A DNA stretch of 64,000 nucleotides. It comes from Versatilivorator sp963663845 (GTDB lineage Bacteria > Acidobacteriota > Terriglobia > Versatilivoradales > Versatilivoraceae). The notes beneath the pieces are model-generated. The model had not been told where the DNA came from. It worked only from the letters and a program-made list of their open reading frames with translations, and did no database searches. The stretch covers positions 4,092,001 to 4,156,000 of the forward strand of contig OY760650.2 of NCBI GenBank assembly GCA_963663845.2. The letters are read 5' to 3'. Positions 26,544-36,567 of the stretch are shown one piece after another. Every line of letters begins with the position of its first letter. Position 1 is the first letter of the stretch. Position numbers and translations under genes: made by a program.

Positions 26544-26963
26544 GTGCCGGTTGAAAGCCGAAGCATCCGCTTGTCCACCCGAGGATTCTGCGACGTGGTG
26601 GACATTACCCCCGAAATCGAATCCGCCCTTTCCGGCCAATCGCTCTCGGACGGCGTGATCACGCTGTTTGTTCCCGGCTCCACCGCGGGCCTGACCACCC
26701 TGGAATATGAGCCGGGGTGCGTGCAGGACCTCCAGGAAGCCTTGGAGCGACTGTTGCCCCAGGCCGCCCACTACGCGCACAACGCCCGCTGGGGCGACGG
26801 CAACGGCTTTTCACACGTGCGTGCGGCGCTGCTGGGTCCGTCGCTGCAGGTTCCGTTCGCCGGCAGGGAGTTGATGCTCGGCACCTGGCAGCAGGTGGTG
26901 CTGGTGGACTTCGACAATCGCCCCCGCCAGAGGAAAGTCCTGCTGCAGTTCATCGGGGAGTAG
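26544..26963 (+). CDS. YjbQ-family protein (UPF0047, secondary thiamine-phosphate synthase type)
   Basis: 139 residues from a GTG at 26544 with GAGGAG upstream. It is a typical YjbQ small beta protein: GVITLFVPGSTAGLTTLEYE (the usual His is replaced within this segment), then NARWGDGNGFSHVRAALLGPS and LGTWQQVVLVDFDNRPRQRK. E. coli YjbQ shows weak thiamine-phosphate synthase activity; the physiological role is unsettled. The last 14 bp overlap the convergent MFS gene. Confidence 0.88.
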   Translation: MPVESRSIRLSTRGFCDVVDITPEIESALSGQSLSDGVITLFVPGSTAGLTTLEYEPGCVQDLQEALERLLPQAAHYAHNARWGDGNGFSHVRAALLGPSLQVPFAGRELMLGTWQQVVLVDFDNRPRQRKVLLQFIGE

Positions 26964-28176
26964 GGGTTATCCATCGATAGACCATCAGCGCCAGCAGGCC
27001 GTAGAGGAACCCGTCCCCCCAAAAGACCCAGGACACGCTGACGGAGGCCAACAGCCCGGCCATGATGGGGCCGAAGGCGTTGCCCATCATGGTGAAACTG
27101 GAAAGCAGGCCGAAGCCGGAAGCCCGCCGCTCGTTGGGGATGACCCGGCTGGCCAGGCTGTAGGCGATGGTCACGATGCCCCCTGCCAGAAATGCCTGCG
27201 AGACCCTGAGCACCAGGAGATGGGTAGCGCTGGTCGCCAGGGTCAGCGCCAGGCAAAAGGCAAGCCCGAGCCCCAGCCGCCGCAGAAGGAGCCCGCGGGC
27301 TGAGGATCGAGCCATCTTCCGTCCGTAGTACCAGGCAGCCAGGGCTTCCCCGAAGGCGGACAGGGAAAGGATCAGGCCGGACAAGCTTGCCGCCCGGACC
27401 GGATTGGCGGTCACGGAGGTTACGAAGAGCGGGATGGCCGGGGCAAAGCTCCGTTCGATCACGGTGGCCGCCAGCAGCAGGAGGGCCAGGACCTTCAGGT
27501 TGGGTAGTCGCCACAGGGAGAACAGACCTCCGCGGGCAGTTTCCTCTTGCGGTGCTGCCAGAGACGAATCGCGATTGGGGTTGTCCCTGTAGAGAAGGAG
27601 AAACAGCACCAGGGTAAGCAGGCACATGGCCGCCGTGACGAAAAAGGTGTTTCGTATGCCGATCCAGGCAGCCAGCACGCCGCCCAGGAAGGGTCCCAGG
27701 GCCATGCTGAAGGTCTGGGTCGCCTGCAGACCGCCGATCGCCCGGCTGATCCTGTCCTTGGGAGCGGAGTGGGCCACCAGGGCTACCGAGACGGTCCCGA
27801 ACCCCCCGAAGATCCCCGAGAGAATTCTCAGGAACAGCAGCTCCTCGACGTTTCTGGCCAGGCCCATCAGGAACCAGATCACGGCCAGAACCAGTGAGAC
27901 GCGGATGGCCATGATCCTGAGGCCGAAGCGGTCGGCCAGCTTCCCCCAGACGGGACCGACCAGCGAGGTGATCAGGGGGCTGATTCCCAGGATGAGACCG
28001 GACCAGACCGCCACCGCCGCCCGGGACTCGACTCCCAGTTGAGCGACATAAATCGGCAGGAAGGGCATGACCAGCATGAACCCGGCGCCGATGAGGGCGG
28101 CCGAAAAGGTGGCGGCCAGGTGATTGCGGCGCCACTGTTCCAGCAGCAGCCATTGCAGGGGAATGAATCGGGTCAT
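26950..28176 (-). CDS. MFS transporter, multidrug-efflux (MdtG) type
   Basis: 408 residues from the ATG at 28176. The frame continues to 28275, but only through the dispersed repeat, which adds an artificial hydrophobic stretch, so the shorter start is chosen. Twelve membrane helices are seen. The loop 2-3 motif GKLADRFGLR (GxxxDRxGRR-like) and the helix-1 segment FSAALIGAGFMLVMPFLPIY match drug:H+ antiporters. It probably exports a toxic compound. It lies just downstream of the repeat array. Confidence 0.88.
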   Translation of the reverse strand: MTRFIPLQWLLLEQWRRNHLAATFSAALIGAGFMLVMPFLPIYVAQLGVESRAAVAVWSGLILGISPLITSLVGPVWGKLADRFGLRIMAIRVSLVLAVIWFLMGLARNVEELLFLRILSGIFGGFGTVSVALVAHSAPKDRISRAIGGLQATQTFSMALGPFLGGVLAAWIGIRNTFFVTAAMCLLTLVLFLLLYRDNPNRDSSLAAPQEETARGGLFSLWRLPNLKVLALLLLAATVIERSFAPAIPLFVTSVTANPVRAASLSGLILSLSAFGEALAAWYYGRKMARSSARGLLLRRLGLGLAFCLALTLATSATHLLVLRVSQAFLAGGIVTIAYSLASRVIPNERRASGFGLLSSFTMMGNAFGPIMAGLLASVSVSWVFWGDGFLYGLLALMVYRWITPTPR

Positions 28177-28199
28177 GGAACGGGTTTGAGGTCGCGCTA

Positions 28200-30261
28200 T
28201 CCTCGGACCGCGCGGCTTGTTTGAAACAAACGAAAAAAAGAGGAATCCACAAAGGCACACGAAGCGGAAGGGCACTGCCGCATCGGCAGGGGCAGCGCCT
28301 CCTTGCGGAGCAAGAAGGATGGGAGGAGGCGCTCCCGGCCTTCATCCCGTGACGTCGTCGCAGCCAAGCAGGTCCATCGGTCTTCGTGTCTATTCGTGTT
28401 CATTCGTGGTTCGTCTTTATTGACGATTGGGAGTTTCACCCTCGGATGATCCGCACCGTCGTGCAGGGGCGGTGCCTCCTTGCGGAGCAAGAAGGATGGG
28501 AGAGGCGCCCCTCCGGGAGCGCGGGCGTCTCGCCCGCATCCTCTGCGTTGGGTGGCCGCTCAGTTTCCCCGTGATTCGCCGCCCGGTCACCCTGCCGCCG
28601 GGAACCCCATGGGCCCGGCCGAAGCGGAATCCTGGCGCCGTTGCCGGTCGAGCCGGGTGGGAGAGAGGGGTGAAGCCGTGCCAGTGTTGTGCGGGCGGGA
28701 CGCCCGCGCTCCCGGCCTTCATCCCGTGACGTCGTCGCAGCCAAGCAGGTCCATGGGTATTCGTGTCTATTCGTGTTCATTCGTGGTTCGCCTTTATTGA
28801 CGATTGGGTGTTTCACCCTCGGATGATCCGCACCGTCGTGGACGGGCGGCGCCTCCTTGCGGAGCAAGAAGGATGGGAGAGGCGCCCCTCCGGGAGCGCG
28901 GGCGTCTCGCCCGCATCCTCTGCGTTGGGTGGCCGCTCGGTTTCCCCGTGATGCTGCGCCCGGTCACCCTGCCGCCGGGAACCCCATGGGCCCGGCCGAA
29001 GCGGAATCCTGGCGCCGTTGCCGGTCGAGCCGGGTGGGAGAGAGGGGTGAAGCCGTGCCAGTGTTGTGCGGGCGGGACGCCCGCGCTCCCGGCCTTCATC
29101 CCGTGACGTCGTCGCAGCCAAGCAGGTCCATCGGTCTTCGTGTCTATTCGTGTTCATTCGTGGTTCGTCTTTATTGACGATTGGGAGTTTCATCCTCGGA
29201 TGATCCGCACCGTCGTGGAGGGGCGGCGCCTCCTTGCGGAGCAAGAAGGATGGGAGGAGGCGCCCGTCCGGGAGCGCGGGCGTCTCGCCCGCATTCTCTG
29301 CGTTGGGTGGCCGCTCAGTTTCCCCGTGATGCTGCGCCCGGTCACCCTGCCGGCGGGAACCGCACGGGCTCGGCTGAAGCGGAATCGTGGCGCCGTTGCC
29401 GGTCGAGCCGGGTGGTGGAGAGCGGTGAAGCCGTGCCAGTGTTGTGCGGGCGGGACGCCCGCACTCCCGGCCTTCATCCCGTGACGTCGTCGCAGCCAAG
29501 CAGGTCCATGGGTATTCGTGTCCATTCGTGTTCATTCGTGGTTCGTCTTTATTGACGATTGGGAGTTTCATCCTCGGATGATCCGCACCGTCGTGGAGGG
29601 GCGGCGCCTCCTTGCGGAGCAAGAAGGATGGGAGAGGCGCCCCTCCGGGAGCGCGGGCGTCTCGCCCGCATTCTCTGCGTTGGGTGGCCGCTCGGTTTCC
29701 CCGTGATTCGCCGCCCGGTCACCCTGCCGCTGGGAACCCCATGGGCCCGGCCGAAGCGGAGTCCTGGCGCCGTTGCCGGTCGAGCCGGGTGGGAGAGAGG
29801 GGTGAAGCCGTGCCAGTGTTGTGCGGGCGGGACGCCCGCGCTCCCGGCCTTCATCCCCTGACGGCGTCTCAGCCAAGCAGGTCCATCGGTCTTCGTGTCT
29901 ATTCGTGTTCATTCGTGGTTCGTCTTTATTGACGATTGGGAGTTTCATCCTCGGATGATCCGCACCGTCGTGGAGGGGCGGCGCCTCCTTGAGGAGCAAG
30001 AAGGATGGGAGGAGGCGCCCCTCCGGGAGCGCGGGCGTCTCGCCCGCATCCTCTGGGTTGGGTGGCCGCTCGGTTTCCCGGTGATGCGGCGCTTGGCCAC
30101 CCTGTCGGCGGGAACCGCACGGGCTCGGCTGAAGCGGAATCGTGGCGCCGTTGCCGGTCGAGCCGGGTCGAGGAAAGCGGTGAAGCCGTGCCAGTGTTGT
30201 GCGGGCGGGACGCCCGCGCTCCCGGGGGGGCTTCCTCCCCTGACGTCCTCGCAGCAATGGA
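28200..30261. repeat. Tandem array: five 377-bp units plus a partial unit
   Basis: Units begin with GGTCCAT at 28371, 28748, 29125, 29503 and 29880, giving periods of 377, 377, 378, 377 and about 382 bp; a partial unit covers 28200-28370. Each unit holds the TTCGTGTCTATTCGTG module, CCGCACCGTCGTGGAGGGGC, and a ~203-bp module bounded by inverted REP-like ends CCGGGAGCGCGGGCG and CGCCCGCGCTCCCGG (28513-28715, 28890-29092, 29268-29470, 29645-29847, 30023-30225). Units differ by scattered substitutions. The short open frames on both strands repeat from unit to unit and are artefacts. The array lies between the MFS gene and the 3' end of the arg operon. Confidence 0.9.
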
Positions 30262-30272
30262 GGTCCACCGCC

Positions 30273-31490
30273 TCAGGTGCGGTAGTCGGCATTGATGTGG
30301 ATATATTCGGTGGTGAGGTCGCAGGTCCAAAAGGTGGCGTCCGAGCTGCCGGCATTCAGGTGAACGGTCAGATCGATGTCCTGTTGGCGCAAGATCTGGC
30401 TGGCGCGGCTTTCCTCGAAGCCGACGGCGCCACCCTGACGGCAGACGAGCAGATCGCCCAGGGAGATGGAAACCCGGCTGCTGTCGAAGGGAACGCCGGC
30501 ATAGCCCGCGGCGCAAATGATCCGCCCCCAGTTGGCGTCTTCCCCGGCCAGGGCCGTCTTCACCAGGGGGGAATTGGCGATGCTGCGGGCGATCTGGGCC
30601 GCATCCTCCTCGGAAGGGGCCCCGGTCACCCGGATGGTCACGAACTTGCTGGCGCCTTCTCCGTCTCGGACAACCTGCTGAGCCAGACTCTGGCACACCT
30701 GGGTCAATCCCTCCACGAACCAATCGTGAGCCGGGCTGTGCGGCTCGATCGTTGGAATTCCCGAGCCGCCGTTGGCCATGATGGCCAGGGTGTCGTTGGT
30801 CGAGGTATCCCCATCGACGGAAATCCGGTTGTAGCTGCGCCGGCAGGCCAACTCCAGCGACTGCCGCAGCAGGGCAGGGCCGATTTCGGCATCGGTCAGC
30901 ACAAAGGCCAGGGTGGTGGCCATTCGCGGATGAATCATGCCGGCGCCCTTGGTCATGCCGGCAATGCGCACCGTCCGGCCGTCCATCGACGCTTCGGCGG
31001 TGCAGACCTTGGGAGTGGTATCGGTGGTCAGGATGGCCCGGGCGGCGGCTCCCAGCTCCCCGGGACTCAACGCCCGTTTCAGGTCGTCCAGCCTGGCGGT
31101 GATGCGGCCGGCCGGGAGCGGAACTCCGATGACTCCGGTGGAACAGACCAGGACCTGATCCACCGGGACGGCCAGCGTCCTGGCCGTGGCCTCGGCCATG
31201 GCCCGGGCCGCCGCCATGCCGGGTTCCCCGGTGCAGGCATTGGCGTTTCCCGAGTTGACGATCATGGCCTGAAGCGCCCCCCGGCTTTCAAGCAGGTGCC
31301 GTTGGGAAAGCACCACCGGCGCGGCCTTGACCGCATTGGTGGTGAACACCGCCGCGCCCCGGGAGGGACGGGTGGAGTAGAGCAGGGCCACGTCCAGGCC
31401 CGACGGCTTGATGCCGGAATCGACGGCGGCTGCCTGGAAGTCCTTGGGAGGCAGGATTTCAGCAGGATTCAGGGTCCAGCGTTCAGACAC
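30273..31490 (-). CDS. argJ: Bifunctional glutamate N-acetyltransferase / amino-acid acetyltransferase ArgJ
   Basis: 405 residues. The self-processing site KGAGMIHPRMATTLAF has the Ala191-Thr192 bond that is cut to make alpha and beta chains, with Thr as nucleophile. IVNSGNANACTG is also diagnostic. It transfers acetyl from acetylornithine to glutamate and may also make acetylglutamate from acetyl-CoA, which would explain why no argA is seen. It is the last gene of the arg operon; its start overlaps the argH stop by 8 bp. Confidence 0.96.
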   Translation of the reverse strand: MSERWTLNPAEILPPKDFQAAAVDSGIKPSGLDVALLYSTRPSRGAAVFTTNAVKAAPVVLSQRHLLESRGALQAMIVNSGNANACTGEPGMAAARAMAEATARTLAVPVDQVLVCSTGVIGVPLPAGRITARLDDLKRALSPGELGAAARAILTTDTTPKVCTAEASMDGRTVRIAGMTKGAGMIHPRMATTLAFVLTDAEIGPALLRQSLELACRRSYNRISVDGDTSTNDTLAIMANGGSGIPTIEPHSPAHDWFVEGLTQVCQSLAQQVVRDGEGASKFVTIRVTGAPSEEDAAQIARSIANSPLVKTALAGEDANWGRIICAAGYAGVPFDSSRVSISLGDLLVCRQGGAVGFEESRASQILRQQDIDLTVHLNAGSSDATFWTCDLTTEYIHINADYRT

Positions 31491-32889
31491 GTGTTCCCCT
31501 TTCCGAGGGATTCTGCAGGGCCAGCGACTCTTCGGCGCGGGACAACGCTTCGGCGACTCGCGCCGGCGCCGTCCCTCCCGATACCGACCTCGCCTCGATG
31601 CTGTGCCGGACGGAAAGGCCCTGGAAGAGGTCTTCGGCGAAGAGCGTAGAAAACCGGCGGTAGCGGCTCAGGGGCAGCTCCGACAGCCCGATTCGCCGCC
31701 CTTCGCATTCCAGGACGATCCGCCCCACCAGCCCGTGGGCTTCGCGGAAGGCCATTCCCTTGCGCACCAGGTAGTCGGCCAGATCGGTGGCGGTCAGGAA
31801 GTCGCCCTCCAGCGCTCTTCGGGCCGCCTCGGCGTCGATCTCGAGGGTGCGCACCACTACCTGAGCCACCTGCAGGCAGTCCAGCAGGGTGTCGAGGGTA
31901 TCGAAGAGCGCCTCCTTGTCTTCCTGCAGGTCCTTGTTGTAGGTCAGCGGCAATCCCTTGAGCAGCACCAGGAGCCGGGTGAGATTGCCGATCACTCGTC
32001 CCGATTTGCCGCGCAGCAGCTCCAGGGAATCGGGATTCTTCTTCTGAGGCATGAGGCTGCTGCCGGTGGTGACTTCATCGGAAAGCGCGATCCAGCCGCA
32101 CTCGGGCGTCGAAAAGAAAATCAGGTCCTCGGCCAGCCGGCTGAGGTGCACCAGCGTGAGTGAGGCGGCGCTGACGAAGTCCACCAGGTAGTCCCGGTCG
32201 CTGACGGCGTCCAGGCTGTTGGCGGTGACCCGCGAGAAATCGAGCTTGCGGCGCAGGGCCTCCCGGTCGACGGCGAAGGCGTTTCCGGCCAGCGCTCCCG
32301 CTCCCAGGGGCATGCAGTCGGTGCGGCGGAAGCAGTCTTCGAAGCGCTCGCGGTCCCGGGAGAACATCTCGAACCAGGCCAGCCAATAGTGGGCCAGCAG
32401 GATGGGCTGGGCCTTCCTCAAGTGGGTGTAGCCGGGAACCGCCAGGTCGGGGCGCCTCCTGGCCTGGTTCAGCAGTTCGCCCATCAGCCCCTTCAAGGCC
32501 TGCTGGACCCGGCCGATGGCCTTCTTGAGAAAGAGGCGGGTATCCAGCGCCACCTGGTCGTTCCGACTCCGTCCGGTGTGCAGTTTCAGCCCTGCCTCTC
32601 CAATGATCTCCACCAGGCGCGCTTCCACGAAGCTGTGGACGTCCTCGTCGGTGGCGCTCGCCAGGAAATCGGGGTCCCGCTGCGCCCGCTCTCGGATTTC
32701 CCCCAATCCCTCCAGGATCCGCCGCAGCTCCTGCGGAGAGAGCACCCCGGCCTGCTCCAGGGCCTCGGCGTAAGCCATGGACCCCTGGATGTCTTCCAGG
32801 ATGAGCCGCTGATCCAGGCTCAAGCTGGCATTGAAGCGCTCGAAAGCCTCGTCCATGCCTCGAGTGAATCGTCCGCCCCAGGTACTCAC
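31483..32889 (-). CDS. argH: Argininosuccinate lyase
   Basis: 468 residues, normal length. It belongs to the fumarase/aspartase superfamily, with the signature GSSLMPQKKNPDSLELLRGK (flexible loop with the catalytic Ser) and the early argH-type start WGGRFTRGMDEAFERFNASL. It splits argininosuccinate to arginine and fumarate. It follows argG by 84 bp and overlaps argJ. Confidence 0.97.
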   Translation of the reverse strand: MSTWGGRFTRGMDEAFERFNASLSLDQRLILEDIQGSMAYAEALEQAGVLSPQELRRILEGLGEIRERAQRDPDFLASATDEDVHSFVEARLVEIIGEAGLKLHTGRSRNDQVALDTRLFLKKAIGRVQQALKGLMGELLNQARRRPDLAVPGYTHLRKAQPILLAHYWLAWFEMFSRDRERFEDCFRRTDCMPLGAGALAGNAFAVDREALRRKLDFSRVTANSLDAVSDRDYLVDFVSAASLTLVHLSRLAEDLIFFSTPECGWIALSDEVTTGSSLMPQKKNPDSLELLRGKSGRVIGNLTRLLVLLKGLPLTYNKDLQEDKEALFDTLDTLLDCLQVAQVVVRTLEIDAEAARRALEGDFLTATDLADYLVRKGMAFREAHGLVGRIVLECEGRRIGLSELPLSRYRRFSTLFAEDLFQGLSVRHSIEARSVSGGTAPARVAEALSRAEESLALQNPSERGTRV

Positions 32890-32973
32890 GTCTGCAACCT
32901 TCCGTTTGGGTGTGAGACTCTCGTCCCGCCCTGTTGAGCCGGTTCGGACCGGCCTTGCCGGCCGACCCCGGCC

Positions 32974-34182
32974 TCAGCGCCGGGACTGTTGCCTCTGAAT
33001 CAGGGCGCGGACCTGAACGGGCAGACCGAAGAGGTTGATGAATCCCCTGGCGTCCGCCTGCCGGTAGCCGCCGGCCTGGTCGAAGCTGGCCAGGTCTTCC
33101 CGGTAGAGGCTGTGGCGGGAGGCGCGGGAGGCCACCGTGAGGTTGCCCTTGTAGAGTTTCAGGCGGACGGCGCCGCTGACCGGCCGCTGAGTCGCCGTCA
33201 CGAAGGCATCCAGGGCCTCCCGCAGCGGGGTGAACCACTGCCCGTTGTAGACCAGGTCGGCGTAGGTGAGCGCCAGCATGTCCTTCACCCGCAGGGTGTC
33301 CCGGTCCAGGCAGAGGGACTCCAGCTCCCGGTGGGCCTGCATCAGAATGGTTCCGCCCGGAGTCTCGTAGGTTCCCCGGGACTTCATCCCCACCAGGCGG
33401 TTCTCGACCATGTCCACCCGGCCGATGCCGTGTTCTCCTCCAATCCGGTTGGCCTGTGCAACCAACTCGGCGGCCGCCAGGCGCCGGCCGTCCAGGCCGA
33501 CCGGAGTCCCCGATTCGAACTCCACTTCCAGGGTGCGGGGGGTGTCGGGCGCCGCTTCCGGGGCTGAGGTGAGGCTCCAGAGGGACTCCTCGGGCTCTGA
33601 GGTCGGATCTTCCAGCGACCCGCCTTCGTGGCTGAGGTGCCACAGGTTGCGGTCCTCGCTGTAGATCTTCTCCTTGCTGGCCGTGATGGGTATCCGGCGC
33701 TGGTGGGCGTAGTCGATGGCGTCCTCGCGCGACTGGATGTCCCACTCCCGCCAGGGAGCGATCACCTGCAGGTGGGGAGCCAGGGCCTTGTAGGTGAGCT
33801 CGAAACGGACCTGGTCGTTGCCCTTGCCGGTGCAGCCGTGAGCCACCGCGTCCGCTCCTTCGCGGAGGGCGATCTCGACCTGTCTCTTGGCCAGAATGGG
33901 GCGGGCCATGGAGGTTCCCAGCAGGTACTTGCGCTCGAAGATGGCCCCGGCCCGCAAGGTGGGCCAGACGTAGTCCCGAATGAACTCCTCCTTGAGATCT
34001 TCCACGTAGAGTTTGCTGGCTCCGGTCTTGAGCGCCTTTTCTTCCAGTCCCTCCAGCTCTTCGGCCTGGCCGACGTCGCCCGCCATGGCGATCACTTCAC
34101 AGCCATGGTTCTCCTTCAGCCAGGGGATGATGATCGACGTATCCAGCCCGCCGGAATAGGCGAGCACCACTTTTCTGACCAC
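32974..34182 (-). CDS. argG: Argininosuccinate synthase
   Basis: 402 residues. The ATP-pyrophosphatase P-loop is near the N-terminus in VLAYSGGLDTSIIIPWLKE. HGCTGKGNDQVRFELTYKAL and the substrate loop GTYETPGGTILM are also present. It joins citrulline and aspartate using ATP. It starts 12 bp after the argF stop and is preceded by AGGAGG. Confidence 0.97.
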   Translation of the reverse strand: MVRKVVLAYSGGLDTSIIIPWLKENHGCEVIAMAGDVGQAEELEGLEEKALKTGASKLYVEDLKEEFIRDYVWPTLRAGAIFERKYLLGTSMARPILAKRQVEIALREGADAVAHGCTGKGNDQVRFELTYKALAPHLQVIAPWREWDIQSREDAIDYAHQRRIPITASKEKIYSEDRNLWHLSHEGGSLEDPTSEPEESLWSLTSAPEAAPDTPRTLEVEFESGTPVGLDGRRLAAAELVAQANRIGGEHGIGRVDMVENRLVGMKSRGTYETPGGTILMQAHRELESLCLDRDTLRVKDMLALTYADLVYNGQWFTPLREALDAFVTATQRPVSGAVRLKLYKGNLTVASRASRHSLYREDLASFDQAGGYRQADARGFINLFGLPVQVRALIQRQQSRR

Positions 34183-34194
34183 GGCCTGCCTCCT

Positions 34195-35166
34195 TTATTC
34201 CTTACCCGGGGCCATCAGCAGCAACAGCAGGGCCTTTTGCACGTGAAGGCGATTCTCGGCCTGGTCGTAGACCACCGATTGCGGCGAATCGATCACCTGG
34301 GGGGCCACTTCGTAGCCGCGATGGGCGGGCAGGCAGTGCATGAACAACGCCTCCCTGCCGGCCAGTTCCATCAGTTGGCCGTTCACCTGGTAGTCGGCGA
34401 AGACCGTCGCCCGGTCTTCCGTCTCGGCTTCCTGGCCCATGCTGGCCCAGACGTCGGTGTAGACGGCGTCGGCCCCCCGCACGGCTTCCCTGGGACTTCT
34501 CGAAATGGTGATGGTGGCTCCGGTGGCCCCAGCCGTGCGCGCGGCTTGACGCACGATTTCAGGATTGGGCTCATAGCCGGCCGGGCTGGCCACCGACAAG
34601 TGAATTCCCAGTCGGGCGGCTCCCAGGATCAGAGAGTGGCAGGTGTTGTTTCCGTCTCCCACGAAGCAGAGCTTGACCCCCGGGCCCAGGGGCAGCCTTT
34701 CCGCCAGGGTGAAATAGTCCGCCAGGGCCTGGCAGGGGTGCAGCAGGTCGGTGAGGCCGTTGATCACCGGAATGCGGGCATGTTCCGCCAACTCCACCAC
34801 CGAGCGGTTCTTGTAGGTGCGGGCCACGATTCCATGGACCCAGCGCTCCAGGTTGCGGGCCACGTCCCTGATGGATTCCCGCTCACCCAGCTTGGCGTCG
34901 CTGTGATCCAGAAACAGGGCTTGTCCTCCCATGCTGGTCATGCCCACGTCGAAGGTCACGCGCGTGCGCAGCGACGGCTTCTCGAAGATCATGGCCAGGG
35001 TCTTGCCCTTCAGGCTGAGGGCGAATGCGTCCGGAGCCTTCTTGATTCGGCCGGCGACCTTGAAGATGAGCCGGATGTCCTCCGGAGTCAGGTCCTGTAT
35101 GGACAAGAGATCGGAGACGCCGAGCCGTTCCCTGGAAGCGGAGCCGGAAGTGGCGGGATCAGACAT
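34195..35166 (-). CDS. argF: Ornithine carbamoyltransferase
   Basis: 323 residues from the ATG at 35166. The frame is open to 35391, but that part is a Pro/Arg-rich shadow overlapping argD. It has the carbamoyl-phosphate loop FEKPSLRTRVTFDVGM (SxRT), HPCQALADYFTL, and the ornithine site MHCLPAHRGYEV with the catalytic Cys. It makes citrulline. It lies between argD and argG, all read leftwards. Confidence 0.96.
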   Translation of the reverse strand: MSDPATSGSASRERLGVSDLLSIQDLTPEDIRLIFKVAGRIKKAPDAFALSLKGKTLAMIFEKPSLRTRVTFDVGMTSMGGQALFLDHSDAKLGERESIRDVARNLERWVHGIVARTYKNRSVVELAEHARIPVINGLTDLLHPCQALADYFTLAERLPLGPGVKLCFVGDGNNTCHSLILGAARLGIHLSVASPAGYEPNPEIVRQAARTAGATGATITISRSPREAVRGADAVYTDVWASMGQEAETEDRATVFADYQVNGQLMELAGREALFMHCLPAHRGYEVAPQVIDSPQSVVYDQAENRLHVQKALLLLLMAPGKE

Positions 35167-35246
35167 GGGCGCTGCCCCTGGGTCTGCAGACCGTCCCCGC
35201 CAGGCTGCCCCGGGACGCGCCGGTCGCCGCCGGGAAACTCCCGGAC

Positions 35247-36452
35247 CTATTGATCGGCGAGAACCTTGGAGAAAATCTTGTCGAGGGCTTTGGCAAAGCG
35301 AGCAATCTCCTTCCTGGTGATGATATAGGGCGGAAGAAAACGCAGCACCGAGTTGGCCGTCACGTTGATCACGAAGCCGGCTTCCAGGCACTGGTTGACG
35401 ATCTCACGGGCCGGGAAGTTGACTTCGATGGCCTGCATCAGCCCCTCGCCGCGCACGTCCACCACGAAGGGATACTTCCGTTTCAGATCCAGCAGCTTCT
35501 TCCTGAAGAATTCCCCTTTCTCGCGAATATCCTCCAGAAATCCGTCTTCCTGAAGGATCTTGACGAATTCGAACCCGAGGCGGCAGGCCAGGGGGCCTCC
35601 TCCGAAAGTGGTTCCGTGGTCGCCGGGTCCGAAGGTCAGGGAAATCTCCTTGGAGGTCAGCACCGACCCCAGCGGCAAGCCCACTCCCAGAGGTTTGGCG
35701 AGGGTCATGATATCCGGCCGGATACCGAACTTCTGGAAGTAGAAGTAGCGTCCCGTGCGTCCCAGTCCGCTCTGGATCTCGTCGAAAATCAGCAGCGCCC
35801 GGTGTTTCAGGCAAAGGTCGCGAGCCGCCTGCAGAAATTCCAGGGAACAGGCGTGCACTCCGCCCTCGCCCTGGATGGGCTCGATGACGATGGCGCAGAC
35901 CTGGTCGTCGAACTTGGACTGCAGGTCTTCCACCTGGTTGCGCTTCACGAATTCAAACCCCGGAACCAGGGGGCCGAAAGGGGTCCGGTAGGTATCGTTG
36001 TAGGTGGCCGACAGACTTCCGTAGGTCCGTCCATGGAAGGAGTCGTCCAGCGTCAGAATCCGGTTCTTGCCTTCGCCCAGCTTGTTCTTCCAGGCATAGC
36101 CGCGGGCCAGCTTGAAGGAAGCCTCCACGGCCTCGGTGCCGCTGTTGCAGAAGAAGGCCCGCTCCATGCCCGAGATCTCCAGCAGCTTGCCGGCCAGCAG
36201 CGCCTGGTAGGGGTGATAGAAGAGGTTGGAGATGTGAAGCAGCTTCTTGAGCTGCTTGCGCATGGCGTTGGCGATGCGGGGATGATTGTAGCCCAGGGCG
36301 CTGACGGCAATGCCGGAGAGCAGATCGAGGTAACGCTTGCCCTCGAAGTCGTAGAGCATGCACTTGCGGCCCTTTTGAACGAACAGGGGGTACTTCTTGT
36401 AGTTGCTGAACAGAACCTGGGACTCGAATTCCTCAATTTGCTTCAGATTCAT
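35247..36452 (-). CDS. argD: Acetylornithine aminotransferase
   Basis: 401 residues from the ATG at 36452, with GGAGG 8 nt upstream; an upstream open extension to 36683 overlaps argB and is rejected. It is a class III PLP aminotransferase: FCNSGTEAVEASFKLARGYA for the cofactor pocket, LIFDEIQSGLGRTG, and the PLP lysine in TLAKPLGVGLPLG. It converts acetylglutamate semialdehyde to acetylornithine and may also serve lysine synthesis. Confidence 0.95.
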   Translation of the reverse strand: MNLKQIEEFESQVLFSNYKKYPLFVQKGRKCMLYDFEGKRYLDLLSGIAVSALGYNHPRIANAMRKQLKKLLHISNLFYHPYQALLAGKLLEISGMERAFFCNSGTEAVEASFKLARGYAWKNKLGEGKNRILTLDDSFHGRTYGSLSATYNDTYRTPFGPLVPGFEFVKRNQVEDLQSKFDDQVCAIVIEPIQGEGGVHACSLEFLQAARDLCLKHRALLIFDEIQSGLGRTGRYFYFQKFGIRPDIMTLAKPLGVGLPLGSVLTSKEISLTFGPGDHGTTFGGGPLACRLGFEFVKILQEDGFLEDIREKGEFFRKKLLDLKRKYPFVVDVRGEGLMQAIEVNFPAREIVNQCLEAGFVINVTANSVLRFLPPYIITRKEIARFAKALDKIFSKVLADQ

Positions 36453-36567
36453 CGAAGTGTCCTCCGAACCATGAGTGGGGCGCCCCCGACAGCGCCCGGG
36501 AACTACGGGGAGACGGGCCGGATGGGGGGCCTTTGCGATTCCGGAAAGCAGTGTGAGAGCGGCAACC

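Noticed and set aside
28375..30257. Repeated open frames on both strands translating as GSAGVPPA/AGETPALP-type proteins
   Set aside because: They repeat with the 377-bp DNA period, exist in several frames of both strands, lack ribosome sites and follow the repeat sequence exactly; they are by-products of a non-coding repeat.
28200..30261. CRISPR array
   Set aside because: The repeated unit is 377 bp with no 24-40 bp repeats and unique spacers, and no cas genes are nearby.
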